Origin: Neocallimastix lanati (nom. inval.)
Lineage: Eukaryota > Neocallimastigomycota > Neocallimastigomycetes > Neocallimastigales > Neocallimastigaceae
DNA length: 52,500 nucleotides
Direction of reading: 5' to 3'
Assembly: GCA_016946835.1 (NCBI GenBank)
Contig: JACVTC010000126.1
Span: 422,501-475,000, forward strand
A model generated the notes under the pieces. The model was not told where the DNA came from. It made no database searches and saw nothing but the letters and a program-made list of their open reading frames with translations. Shown here piece after piece: positions 22,625 to 37,830 of this stretch (position 1 is the stretch's first letter; each line of letters opens with the position of its first letter). The position numbers and the translations under genes were made by a program.

Positions 22625-24961
22625 ATGAATAATCTTCCTTATGAAATTAATAGTTTAATATTTAAACAATTAGATAAAAAAAATTTAAATAATTGTTTAT
22701 TTGTTAATAAGAGTTTTGCTAATTTTATTTATAAATTATTATGGAATACTATATCATTAAAAAATGTGAAGGTATTAACTAAATTATGGTTTGAAGATGA
22801 AGAAGGTAATAAAAATAATTTTTCTAATGTAATTAATCCAAATTTAATGTTTCCATATAATGAGGCTGTAACTGTAATTGAGTGTACCTATCTTAATACT
22901 ATAACTTATGATATGGAAAGAATAATTAATTCTTGTAAAAATGTAAAATGCATTATATATCAAAGTTCAGTTATTGAAAAACCCATTTTAAAGTATCAAA
23001 GACCTCTTTATCAATGGGAATTAAGCAAACTTTCTAAACTTGAATATTTAGATAATCAATTTTTACTTAAAAAAATAGATAAGGAGGAGGAAACAAATAA
23101 TTTAAATAATGAATGGGACGATAGGACAGTAACTATGGAAGATGTTAATAATTCTTCATTTAATGCCGAAGCAGAAAGTAGTAATTATAGTCAATTAACT
23201 GAAATTGAAGGTGAAATGTCTATAGTATTAAACTCAATAGAACAAGAATTTGAGGTTTCAAATGAAATTATCGATTTGTCCAATAGCAATAATGATGGTA
23301 TATATCCATTAGAATCTAATAGCAGTATGGAAATAGAAATTAATGATACTGATAATAATGTTAATACTCAAACATCTGATATGAATGATTCTGATAGTTC
23401 CCAAACAGATCAAACAGATATTAATAATACAACATCTTATTCTTCATCTTTATTTAATTCATTAAATAATTGCAGCTGGAGTTCCATTAATAATTCTCCA
23501 TATCCAATTTTATCCAATATTAAGATTCTCGATTTTAGTAATTCATGTATATCTCCTGAAGTATTAGAAAGTTTTATTTCTAATTGTAACCATTTAGAAG
23601 AAATAATATTTCTTAAAAACGATATCAGTGATAAAAGTTTACAACAACTTATGAAATGTTCAACTCTTAAGTACCTTCATATCAATTTCGAAATTTCCTC
23701 CTGGGACGATGATTTTACATATGAAGAATTTACTCGTTTTATCGATTTTTGTAATGAAAGGCTTCAAAAATTATATATACATTCTATAAAATTATTGGAC
23801 AAAGATATGATAACTTATTTAATAAAGCATTGCCCAAAAAATATATATTCTATTGTTTTCGATTCTCAATATTTAACGAGTCAAGAAGTATCAAGCTTTA
23901 TTAAACAATCTAAAAAATTAGAGGAATTAGTTATTGGTTCCCGTTTTTCAAAAAGTAGCATTACTAAATTACCATTTGATTTAAATACATTATATCTCGA
24001 TGATGATTTTATAGCTTCCACTCCATTTACACCCTCACATTCAATTTCTAATTCTAATTTCAATCCTCATTATAATACTATTGATTCAAATTCAAATGAA
24101 CTATCAATGAATTTGGATTCCATTCAAACATTATTTAATAAAGCAAAAAATATTCAGTGGTTTAGAAATTTAACTAAATTTGAATTTCATTTTGAAAAAA
24201 TGGATAATGGTCTTTTTGACTATTTTGTTGCCATTATCAAAGAAATGAAAAATTTAGAATATTTAAAACTTTCTGGTGACGTCAGTTTTACCAATAAAAA
24301 TATATTTGATCTTTTATTTAATTTAAGAAACTTAAAATCACTTCAACTTTGGATATACAATTCCAATTATAATTTCAATAATTTTAATAACGATAATAAA
24401 AATAGAGAAACTAACATTAATAATATAATACTATCGAATCTTAAATCTAATTTATTAGCCGTACCTATTTCTCATTATAAACGCATTTCAACTTATAATT
24501 ATAATAGTATAAACAATAAAAACAAAATAAACTCAAAGATATCTACTATCTATGAAAATTTACATTTATTAGAAATTTCATCACCATTTGCTTATACGTC
24601 AGACTGTTTAGAATTAATTGCTACTGGAGTGTGTCCTAAACTTAAAGAAATATCGGGATATTTCAACACTGATGTTTTACCCAATCATTTACAGAATACC
24701 ATTCGTAATTTATCTTTCATTAATACTATCTTTATATCCAATTTCCAATTTGAACAAAATAATGAAATTAATACTATTACCAAAAATTACCAATCCCAAT
24801 GGAAATATTTTGCAAATAAGTATAAGAAACCAAAATCATTAAATTCCAGTATTAACCATTTCAATGAACTTAATGAAATTTTAATTTCTTCTCATAGAAT
24901 GGTATTAACCTTTAATGAAGGTTTTATTAATAGATTTAAACAAATAGTTGAATCCAACTAA
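22625..24961 (+). CDS. F-box / leucine-rich-repeat protein
   Basis: Single-exon gene of 778 residues. Residues 3-45 (LPYEINSLIFKQLDKKNLNN then a CLFVNKSF ... LLWNTISL pattern) match an F-box, the Skp1-binding module of SCF ubiquitin ligases. Residues about 150-290 are an acidic Ser/Asn/Thr-rich linker. From about residue 295, leucine-rich repeats follow with the spacing seen in F-box/LRR substrate receptors (LKILDFSNSCIS, LEEIIFLKNDIS, LKYLHINFEIS, LEYLKLSGDVSF, LKSLQLWIYN, LLEISSPFAY). An Asn-rich loop interrupts the repeats near residues 580-640. The likely role is substrate selection for ubiquitination; the substrate is unknown. The ATG follows a long A/T-rich leader with poly(T) tracts near 22391-22410 and 22586-22599, and there is no upstream in-frame extension. 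Confidence 0.85.
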   Translation: MNNLPYEINSLIFKQLDKKNLNNCLFVNKSFANFIYKLLWNTISLKNVKVLTKLWFEDEEGNKNNFSNVINPNLMFPYNEAVTVIECTYLNTITYDMERIINSCKNVKCIIYQSSVIEKPILKYQRPLYQWELSKLSKLEYLDNQFLLKKIDKEEETNNLNNEWDDRTVTMEDVNNSSFNAEAESSNYSQLTEIEGEMSIVLNSIEQEFEVSNEIIDLSNSNNDGIYPLESNSSMEIEINDTDNNVNTQTSDMNDSDSSQTDQTDINNTTSYSSSLFNSLNNCSWSSINNSPYPILSNIKILDFSNSCISPEVLESFISNCNHLEEIIFLKNDISDKSLQQLMKCSTLKYLHINFEISSWDDDFTYEEFTRFIDFCNERLQKLYIHSIKLLDKDMITYLIKHCPKNIYSIVFDSQYLTSQEVSSFIKQSKKLEELVIGSRFSKSSITKLPFDLNTLYLDDDFIASTPFTPSHSISNSNFNPHYNTIDSNSNELSMNLDSIQTLFNKAKNIQWFRNLTKFEFHFEKMDNGLFDYFVAIIKEMKNLEYLKLSGDVSFTNKNIFDLLFNLRNLKSLQLWIYNSNYNFNNFNNDNKNRETNINNIILSNLKSNLLAVPISHYKRISTYNYNSINNKNKINSKISTIYENLHLLEISSPFAYTSDCLELIATGVCPKLKEISGYFNTDVLPNHLQNTIRNLSFINTIFISNFQFEQNNEINTITKNYQSQWKYFANKYKKPKSLNSSINHFNELNEILISSHRMVLTFNEGFINRFKQIVESN

Positions 24962-26027
24962 GATAAAATAATAATAATAGAATAGAATATATACATTACT
25001 TTTTAAATAAATTTTTAAATATTAATTGTAGTTTTGTTTATGAATATAATTATAAAATTAAATTTTTTTAATAAAAATGATATTATTTTACATAATATTA
25101 AAATCTATAGTTTTTTTAATTTTTAACAAAAAAAAATCTAAATAAATAAATTAATAATTAAAAATTAAATAAATTAAAATAAAATAATTAAATTAAAATA
25201 ATAATAATAAAAAAAAAAAAAAAAAAAAAAAAAGAAAAAATAGAAAAATAAAATAATAAACAATAAATAAAATAATAATAAAAAATATATAGATATAAAT
25301 TAAAGTAAAATGAATTTTTATATTTAAAATTTATATATATATATATATATTTTACTTTGGTGTGAGGTAGTTACAATAATTTAAATGTTTTAGTAATATA
25401 AATTTTATATTTATTATAAAAAAATTTTTTTTTTAATTAATTAATAAAATTCATAAAATCCTTTTTTTGATTATTTATAAAATTACATATTTATTTAACA
25501 TTCATTAATCATTAATAGCAATATTATTAATATTTAATTCAAAGTATAATAAAATCTTTGAAATTTTTGAAAATTAATCTATAAAAAAAAAAAAAAAATA
25601 ATCAAATTTATTATATATATATTTTTTGAAAAATATTTTTTTTAACAAATAATAGTAATAAATAATATTAAATATAAAAAGGAAAAAATAATAATATAAT
25701 CATAAATAAATTCTTTAAAATAAATATATATATATATATATATATAAAATAATAAAAAAAGATAGTAACTTCTTTAAATTTTATTGAATGAATTTATATA
25801 TATATATATATAAATTTTGAAGAAAAAAAAAATAGAAATTTAATAAAAATTATAAAATCATATTGTATTTTGAAATATGAAACATAAAATATAAAAAATT
25901 TTGAAGGATTTTTTTATATTAAAAGAATTATTATTGTATTTCTCTCTTTCTCTCTATATATCTATATATCTATATATCTATATATATGGAAATGTATGTA
26001 AATTTTTTTTTATTTTTATTTTTATTT
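24962..26027. other. Convergent intergenic region
   Basis: Lies between the stop of the F-box gene (+) and the stop of the coiled-coil gene (-). It contains only A/T homopolymers, TA runs (25335-25350, 25727-25745, 25797-25813) and a short CT-rich to CTATATAT tandem run at about 25940-25988. Nothing recognised. Confidence 0.6.
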
Positions 26028-29718
<3,691 letters not shown>

Positions 29719-30940
29719 ATTTTTATTTATTGAAATGAACATTGTCTATTATTATTATTATTTTCTTAATGAAAATTGGTTTAATTCTATATATATTTTT
29801 TTTGTTTTTATTTTTTTTTTTTTTTTTTATTTGAAGTATTAATATCTACGTTTTTAATTATTTTTATTATAAAAGTGCTTTTGTTGATTAATTAAATGGT
29901 AAAAAAAATTTTTAAAAAATTTAGAAAAAAAAAATATATATATTAATTAGCTTTGGTCAATGTAATATTAAATTTTATTAATAAAGATATGAATATTAAA
30001 GTTTTTGGATAATATTTTTTTTTTATATATTTAATAATTTTATTTAATAAAAAAAAATAAAATTTTAATTTAATTAAACTCTATTTTTTAAATATATTTT
30101 ATTAAAAAAAAAAAAAAAAGCAATATTACAAAAAAAAAAAAAAGTTATATCAACTGTTGCTATTAATATAAATAAATTAATTATTTATTTGGATAAATGT
30201 TTTATGCTTAAAATAAATTTATATAATTAAAAATATGATTTTTATAAAATACTTTTAAATAGGATTAAAAAAAAAAAAAAAAAAAAACATATATATAAAT
30301 ATTCATTATAAATAAAAATAATAGTTTAGATATATATATATTAATACTAATAATATAAAAAGCTAAGAGTTTTATTCATATTTTTTATAATTTAAACTAA
30401 AAATTCTATTAATAATATAAAAATTAAATATTATAAATTTATAAAAATTATTAGTTATTAATTTTTAATTAGTAATACTAATAAATTTTTTTTTTTTTTT
30501 TTTTTTTTTTGAAAATTAATAATTCAAATAGTTGATTATGTTATAGAAATTCAATTAAAATAAATTGTTTAATAAAAATACTATTCAAACATAAATATAG
30601 ATATTTTGGTGTATAAAGACTGTCAAATTCAAAATTCTTCTATAATGAACATTTAAAATTTAAATTTATAAAATAAAATATTTTATTTATGTATTATTAT
30701 TATTTGTATATATTAGATATTAATGTACTGAAAATACTTACTAAATTAATATTTATAAAAAAAATTTTTTTTTAATTGAAAATCAATGTGTAAACTAGTA
30801 ACATGATATTATAAATGTTAAATATCATAGATAACTCTGGTCTGGTCATAAGTAATATTTGAATTAAAAAATTTGTAATATTTAAATAGAAAATTGAATT
30901 ATTTTATTTTTTTCTACATTTATTGTTAGATGTCTTTTCA
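29719..30940. other. Gene-free AT-rich spacer upstream of the coiled-coil gene
   Basis: Contains A- and T-tracts (29813-29828, 30104-30119, 30267-30287, 30487-30510) and TA runs. No coding exons or RNA genes recognised. Confidence 0.5.
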
Positions 30941-31176
30941 AAAAAGTTTAAGAAAAAAAAAACATAGATAGATGGAACGAATCTTGTAATGTTAAGGTTA
31001 CTCAGTCCTTAACAAGTAGTATAATTTTTTTTTAATTAAAATCTTTACATATCAATTCTTTGTAGTAACTCATAACTTCCTTTTAAATAACTGATTCCTC
31101 ATATTAGCTGTCTTTGTTGCATCAATTGAACATGACTTTGGTTTATTCTTTGAAGTCGTACCTCAGTATGAACCAT

Positions 31177-31218
<42 letters not shown>

Positions 31219-31460
31219 CATTATGCACATCTTTTTCTCTATTTCCAAACATAAGCGGTGAATAGTACCTTTTGAGGAAGGGAATAATACTCATTCCAAG
31301 GAAAATCACTTATAATTATTTAGGTGATAATTTAATGTCCAAGGATAGAAACCTCAATAGAATATTGAAGAATTCAAAAATAGAATATTAAAGAATTCAA
31401 ACGTAAGTCTCTACAATGAACCATATTGTCCTAATCGATTAAATTAGTATAGCTATCCTC
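30941..31460 (+). pseudogene. Region of mixed composition: possible decayed gene or retroposon remnant with an internal A-tract
   Basis: The base composition is clearly less AT-rich than the flanks. One + strand stretch (about 31106-31185) reads openly as AVFVASIEHDFGLFFEVVPQ and runs into an A-tract of about 34 bp at 31182-31215. After the tract, another short open stretch (about 31268-31375) reads IPRKITYNYLGDN. Neither matches a family I know, and both are broken by stops. A short hairpin (GTTAAGG ... CCTTAAC) lies at about 30993-31014. The combination fits an old insertion with a poly(A) tail, but no target-site duplication was found. Confidence 0.3.
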
Positions 31461-31776
31461 TTCAAAAAGACTAAATAATCAATTCATCTATTTATTTTTA
31501 AAATTCTTATTGTATATAATTTATATTTGTATATATAAGTTTTACTATGATAAAATTAGCATGATAGTATTATATATATAAATATAAATGTATGTTTTTT
31601 TTTAATATGCTATTACAGATATTACATATATGTATAAATAAAATATTAAGTACATTATGATCAAAAATAAATGAAAAAAAAAAAAAATAAAAATAAAAAT
31701 AAAAATAAAAATAAAAATAAAAATAAAAATAAAATATATATTTATATTTCAAAATGTTAAATAAATATTTATTAAT

Positions 31777-31812
<36 letters not shown>

Positions 31813-32160
31813 AAAAACATTGATCTATTAGTTAAAATAATATTTCATTTTTAATAAATCAATTTTGTATTAGTCGTTAATGACATGAATATAAAAATTT
31901 GTTTAAATTAATTATTAAATTAATATTATATAATCAATATTAATGATTTGATAATAAACTTTCTTTATTTAAATTTTTGCATATTTTCATATGGACAAAA
32001 GAAAATTTGAAATATATTACTAAATCAACAATTAATATTAATATTATTATATATTATTTTATGATTATGATAAGATTAATAACATAGAACCAGAATTAAT
32101 ACTAAATATAATGATAAACAAAGTCTTCTTTAGCATACATAATAAATTATATTATTATGT
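31461..32160. other. AT-rich spacer
   Basis: Holds a (TAAAAA)n run at about 31685-31733 and an A-tract at 31779-31810. No gene seen. Confidence 0.5.
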
Positions 32161-33175
32161 TTCCTATGGATTTAAATATTAATGAAAAAGGAAAAAATAT
32201 GGATGGTAGCTACTTTTAACAACTATAGATGATGATTTTCTTTGTAAAAATACTTTGTGTCATAATATTGTTGATATTTTTTAATTACTAAATAATTATC
32301 CTAATAAATAACAAATAATATTTGAAATTAATGAAAAAAAAATAATAATAATAATTATAAATTATATCAACTTTTATCTACAATTGATCATAATAGTAAT
32401 ATAGCAGTGATAATAAAAAAAATAACATTTCAATTAAATGAAAAAGATAATAATGATAATTATTCATTTTTAAAGGCTATCGAACATAATATATTGGAAA
32501 AAAAGATTTTTGAAATTAATGCAAAAAGGAACGATAGAAATTATTCATAATTACAATTAAAAATAATTATATCAAAATTATAAAAATATTAATTGATTTT
32601 GCAAATCATAAACATATTATTATAAATATTAATAATAAACAATGAACAAGTTAAAAATAAAATATATATATATTATAGCCACAATTATTGTGAACTTTAA
32701 TTTGTATTTATTTATTCACTTACATGAATATTTTTAATTTTAATAAAAAAATAAAAAAACACAGAATTAATAAAAAAAAATAAATATTATTTGTCAAATT
32801 AGTACATAATAATATTTAAAATGGAAACTTGAAATAGAAAGTAATGTTCAAAATAAAGTATATAAATAAATTCAGAAAAAAATTCATATGTAACGAACCT
32901 TATTTCCTTATAGATTAGGGTTTGAATTGACTATCTGAAAGAAATTATGATCTTCTCCTTCAGAGGCATTGGCTCTGCTAGACTGTCTTACTGCATTTTC
33001 AGCGTTGACGCTCCAAAATCACAAAAATACTCATTAATTATACTAACAAAAATTCAATAATTAATAAACAAATGAATCAGATAAAAATGTATATTATCCA
33101 TTTATATAGGTAATTTTTATTGAGAGTAAAAAGAATACAGAATTATTAATTAATTATGCAAATAATAATAATAAT

Positions 33176-33215
<40 letters not shown>

Positions 33216-34233
33216 TGTTAAATATAAATAATAAAGTAAATAATGGAAGTTATCCACTTTTATTTGGGACCCAAAAAAATTTATTATTGAATTAATAAGT
33301 TTGTTAAGATATACTGACTTTACTAATAATATTCTAAATATTAATGAAAACAATATAAAGGGGTGGGATTTGATTTGTATATGCAGTCAATAATAGTAAT
33401 ATTTATATAATATAATATTTGATTGATTATACCTAAACACAAATCATTGTTTTAAATATTAATAAAAATAATATTCATGACAATTCTCCTCTTTTATTAA
33501 CGGTTCAAAAAAAAAAAAATATTAAAATTATTAATAAAGTACGTCAATAACAATCGAAAAATTTTTTTAAATATTAAAAGATTAAAATAAAGATAATGAA
33601 AATCCATTTTTATTAGCAATTCAAAATAATAATAAAGAAATAGTAGAATTTGAAAGAGTATGCTATTAATAAAAACATTATATGTAAGTGAATATTTTCC
33701 ATATTTATTTTTATTATTTATTTTTAATATGTTACTGGAAATAAAAATATTTTAAAAATATTACTAGACTTTGCTTCAATTTATAAGATAAAATTAGAAA
33801 TTGATAAGTAATGACATTAAAATTAATAATGATATTTTATAATTATTGAAATAATATGAAAATATATCTGTTATTAGACTGATATTACAATATCAAAGGA
33901 TGAATTAATAAGGATAATAAACGAAAATATGCATATAATAATGACTACTTATAAGTAAAGAAACCATTTTAAATTTAAATTCTATCTCAAAGAATGCCAT
34001 ATTTCTTTTCGCGGTCAAAAATAAAAATAATAAAGAAGAATAAAAAAAAAAAAAAAAAAAAAATTTCCAAAATGAACAATGAAAATGTAATAAATACGAA
34101 AATTTTGGAAAATATGAAGAATACTCTTCATATTATAACTTCTAAAGGTAATAAGGATGCAAGGTCGCCTTTAGATATTGCCTTTCAAAATAATAATAAT
34201 TATTTTGTTAGTCTTCTAATAAAAAAAATATGA
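32161..34233 (+). pseudogene. Decayed ankyrin-repeat gene
   Basis: Fragments in all three + frames still read as ankyrin-repeat half-units, broken by many stops and frameshifts. Examples are NYSFLKAIEHN (about 32460), GSYPLLFGTQ (about 33245), DNSPLLLTVQ (about 33478), NPFLLAIQNNNKEIVEF (about 33602) and DARSPLDIAFQNNNNYFVSLL (about 34158). Between them are INEK- and KILIDFA-like pieces typical of the second ankyrin helix and loop. The order and spacing fit a long array of repeats of about 33 residues. Large ankyrin families with Asn-rich PLLLAI-type repeats are common in AT-rich chytrid-like fungi, to my knowledge. The longest intact frame (33994-34233) covers only one recognisable repeat and starts in a poly-Lys artefact, so I call the locus dead. 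No intact start or promoter was identified. Confidence 0.65.
32920..33015. repeat. Dispersed repeat, copy 1 (96 bp)
   Basis: Matches 34363-34458 without gaps at 82 of 96 positions by hand count, in the same orientation. It is richer in G+C than its surroundings. The end contains a small palindrome (AGCGTTGACGCT) that is broken in the other copy. It is inserted within the ankyrin relic. The reverse strand is open across both copies but the differences are mostly amino-acid changing, which suggests decay, not coding constraint. Confidence 0.8.
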
Positions 34234-34362
34234 AATGTTTATTTTAAAAACTATACTATGAGAACCTCTCGCCATATAGCTTGTCAATTAGTAGACAACT
34301 TATTAAATCATGATGCTGAGATTCATTAACATAAAAAAATGAAAGATCTTTTTATATCACCT

Positions 34363-34458
34363 GTTTGAATTAATTATCTGAATGAAATTATAGCCTTCTC
34401 CTTCAGAGGCAATGACCCTGAGAGCCTGTCTTTCTGCATTTTCAGAGTTGACGCTCCA
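34363..34458. repeat. Dispersed repeat, copy 2 (96 bp)
   Basis: The partner of 32920-33015. It begins GTTTGAATTAATTATCTG and ends GTTGACGCTCCA. It lies about 130 bp downstream of the last recognisable ankyrin fragment. No flanking target-site duplication is evident for either copy. Confidence 0.8.
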
Positions 34459-35343
34459 CCAAATTCATTGATTTTTTTTTTTAGACAGGGAAGAGAATAC
34501 ACTTCCAAAACTTTATTAATTTTATTTTAAAAAATACATGTAGGTGAAAAGTACATTTGAAATTAAAAATAAAAAATTTAAAAAATAAAAAAAATAAAAA
34601 AGCTCGAAAATACTATGTATTTCGGCAAGTTGTACTATGCGGGAATTTTTCCCTTCCTAACATATAAAAAAGAAATAAAACCTAGAAGTAACATCTTTAA
34701 AACCAAATTCATTGATAAATTTGATTCTGACGGTTGAACTGTAATGCATTATACAAACTATATATAATAAATTAAAAAATTATAATATTGATAATAATAA
34801 CAATATTTAGAGTAATATTAATAAATTCAATATTATTAATTTTCAAATTAAAAAAGTAAATAATATTAGCTATAATCTCCATAACAAATTACTTTAAACG
34901 AACGTAAAAATATAATAATTTTGTGTAATTTTATATTTGTCTATATAATAATTTTTCATAATATATAATCCCAATTTAAATACATACGACATCACAACAT
35001 TACTTAAACTCCATTCAATCACTCTATCTCACACCATTATTAATATTAATATACTTTTATCTCCATGTAAATAAGTCGAATACACACAAATTCAAAAATT
35101 TGTAAAACGAACTTTCTCAACTTTATTTTTCTATTATTATTTTATTTTATTTTTTATTTTTATTTTTTTTTTTTTTTTTAATTTTTAAATTGATATTTTT
35201 AATTGAGTAATTAATTTATATATTACTCATTTATCATGATAGTTTTAATATAAAGCAAGCTATTAACTTTTTCAATTTATTCTAATTTATAAATAAATAT
35301 CATTATTAGCTTATTTTTTTTTTTCAAATCATCTATAATTCGC
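34459..35343. other. Spacer between ankyrin relic and EF-1 beta gene
   Basis: A segment at about 34600-34745 has more mixed base composition (CTCGAAAATACTATG ... GACGGTTGAACTG), but neither strand gave a recognisable protein or RNA. The rest is AT-rich with T-tracts at about 35160-35180 and 35312-35324. Confidence 0.4.
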
Positions 35344-35823
35344 TTAGAGCTTGTTGAAGGAAGCAATATCAACAGATTGGACGTAATCTTCTAAATCCAT
35401 AATTTGTTCAGTAAGATCATCGGTACCAACCTTGTCATCTTCAATAACACAAGTAATTTGAAGCTTCTTGATACCATAACCAATATCGACAAGCTTTGAG
35501 GAACCCCAGAGAAGACCATCCATGGCAATTTCACGAACACTCTTTTCAAGTTCGTCCATTGGAGTTTCATCATCCCATGGCTTAACATCAAGAATAACTA
35601 AAGATTTGGCAGCTTCTTGTGGCTTAGCAGCCTTCTTCTTTCTGTATTCTTCAAGACGTTGAGCTTTGAGCTTTTCAGCTTCTTCGTCTGTTTCACTGTC
35701 AGAACCGAAAAGATCATCATCATCATCTTCTTCTTCAGCTGGAGCGGAAACAGGCTTTTCAGCTGGTAATTCAGACTTGTTGATAGCGTTAATATCTTCT
35801 GGGGTAGTTTGATTTGAGTTCAT
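35344..35823 (-). CDS. EFB1: Translation elongation factor 1-beta (eEF1B alpha), guanine nucleotide exchange factor
   Basis: Reloads eEF1A with GTP in the cytoplasm. It is an intronless gene of 159 residues on the minus strand. Residues about 30-50 form the acidic [10 protein letters not shown] stretch diagnostic of the family, followed by a basic KKKAAKP linker. The C-terminal exchange domain (about 70-159) is complete: [46 protein letters not shown] and the final [12 protein letters not shown]. Known fungal homologs are about 205-230 residues because of an N-terminal GST-C-like domain; this one begins directly with a 30-residue tail, so that domain is missing. The coding strand uses far more C and G (GCC/GCT, AAG, ATC, GGT) than any other gene here, as expected of a very highly expressed gene. 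The ATG is preceded by an A/T-rich leader and no upstream exon was seen. Confidence 0.97.
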   Translation of the reverse strand: MNSNQTTPEDINAINKSELPAEKPVSAPAEEEDDDDDLFGSDSETDEEAEKLKAQRLEEYRKKKAAKPQEAAKSLVILDVKPWDDETPMDELEKSVREIAMDGLLWGSSKLVDIGYGIKKLQITCVIEDDKVGTDDLTEQIMDLEDYVQSVDIASFNKL

Positions 35824-37020
35824 TTTTATTATTTAATATTAAATTTATTTAATTTTAAATCGTGAAGGTCAAATTTAACATGACATTTTGTTCATTATAT
35901 ACCAAAAAAAAAATTTTAGTAAAGTCAAAAAAAAATTTTTTTTTCATTAATTTATCCAATCATATCCAGCCCAGCCAAAATTCATTAGTCAATATAATAA
36001 TAAAAATCTAATTATCTTTATCCATTTAATTTCGTTTTTTTTTTTTTTAAATAATAAAACTTTAAATTTTATAATTATTTAAAGTTAAAAATAAAAAAAA
36101 AAATTAATTAATTAATTTTAATATTATTTGTCAATTCTCAAGTATTTTTGATAATATATATTATTTGCATATATTAGATTTTATTTTAATTTAAAAACAA
36201 TTTAAAATAATTTAAAATTAAAATTATGAATTTAAAATTCAAAAAAAAAAAAAAAAAAAAAAGGAATAATTTTATTGGAAAGTTATTCTTTTTTTTTTAA
36301 TATATTCATAATATTTAAATTAATATATTTTATTATCATTTATATTGTCGTTTGTTTATATCAACTAAAAATAATATTTATGGAGGAGGTCTGTGCATCA
36401 AGCATTTTTCCACTACATGTATATAAATAAATAAAAATTAAAATTTAATGATATTTATATAAAAAATAAATAGGGTTAGGTTAAGTTTTATATACCCTAT
36501 TTTCAAATTCATATAAAAAAAAAAAATAAAATACTAATAAAACAAATAAAAGGCTTAAATCAAATATATAAATTTATAATAAATATTATTTAAAAATATT
36601 ACTAAAAAATAAAAATATAAATAATACATCTTAATATTTTTAAATAATATAGTTATTTAAATTTTTAAGTATTATTGTACTAATTACTACTTTTTTTTTT
36701 ATAAACTTTAATATTATAATAAAATAAATTTTAAAATAAAAATATAATTAAAGTTCATATAATAACCAGAAGTTTTATACTTTTTCAATTTATAATAAAA
36801 AAAATTATATTAAATAGATGTAAATAAATGAATTAAAAGCATTAAATATATATATATTAAAATTATTATCATATTATCATATTGAAGAGGAATCGCACCA
36901 TTGACACTGACCTTACTTTCGAATCTTATTTGAAAACCATAATAGTAAAAATATTAATAAAATAAATCATTTAAAAAATAGAGATAATATAAAAAAGGAT
37001 ACTCCTCAACAATTGAAGTT
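35824..37020. other. AT-rich spacer upstream of EF-1 beta
   Basis: Likely contains the EF-1 beta promoter; no specific motif can be assigned. It holds A/T homopolymers, a TTAATTAATTAA stretch near 36105, and a small mixed-composition patch (about 36380-36420, GGAGGAGGTCTGTGCATCAA) that I could not assign. No gene seen. Confidence 0.4.
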
Positions 37021-37180
37021 TATTATGGAAAACTGACACAGTTATATAAATTTGTTCTTTTTAAAAGTGATATTACCATACTGTAATTATAAATTTTTTA
37101 TTATGGAAAATTGACACAGTTATATAAATTTGACCTTCTTTTTAAAAGTGTTATTACAATATTATAATTACAAATTTTTA
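37021..37180. repeat. Tandem duplication, two ~78-80 bp units
   Basis: Units 37021-37098 and 37099-37180 both begin TATTATGGAAAA and share GACACAGTTATATAAATTTG, differing by a few substitutions and a small insertion. They lie just before the second ankyrin relic. Confidence 0.85.
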
Positions 37181-37279
37181 GATATATTTTTCAGTCATAT
37201 TGTATTTTTCTATAATGAAATGATAAAAATATTAACATTAGCTATAAAAAAAAAATTTCATTTTCAAAAACTGATTTAA

Positions 37280-37830
37280 TTATTGCAAGCGATAAGCCTT
37301 ATTTAAATTCTCCCTGTCCATAAAGAATTATAATTATAGTTGTACATTTAATTAAACAGAGAACATATACAAATTAAGATAATACGCATAAAGAAACACC
37401 ATTATTTTATGCATGTAAAAGTGAAAATGAAAATTAAATAAAATTTATAGTGGAAAACAGTGTTGATATAAATAAAAAATAAATATAAACAAATATTTAT
37501 GGCATGTAAAAGTGAAAATGAAAATTAGTGAAATAATTTGTTGAACTTTGAGCATATATAAATACACCAGTATTTAAGGCATGTAAGCCTTACTTATATG
37601 ATATGTAAAATTACAAATGAAAATTTAGTTAAATATTTAGTAGAATAAGAACGAATATAAATGGAAAAGATGATATCAAGATGGCTTGAAAATAAAAATT
37701 TAAAGAAATGTTTTGTTAAACATGGAGTAGATATAAATAAAATTTATCAATAAAGATTTACTTAAACATTATTTTATGCATTGAAAGTAGAAATTGAAAA
37801 TAATAATTCATTTATAATTCCTTTTAAGTA
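37280..37830 (+). pseudogene. Second decayed ankyrin-repeat fragment
   Basis: Short + strand open stretches keep ankyrin spacing: TPLFYACKSENEN (about 37398-37436), VENSVDIN (about 37452), FMACKSENEN (about 37495-37526), MICKITNENLVKYLVE (about 37598-37645) and KHGVDINK (about 37718). The phrase GCATGTAAAAGTGAAAATGA recurs at 37411 and 37501. Frames change and stops occur between units, so it is not a functional gene. It is probably related to the relic at 32161-34233, though it uses a different repeat consensus (YACKSENENLVKYLVE). Confidence 0.6.

Noticed and set aside
36470-36485. Telomere-like TAGGGTTAGG
   Set aside because: Less than two units in an otherwise ordinary AT-rich spacer; no array.
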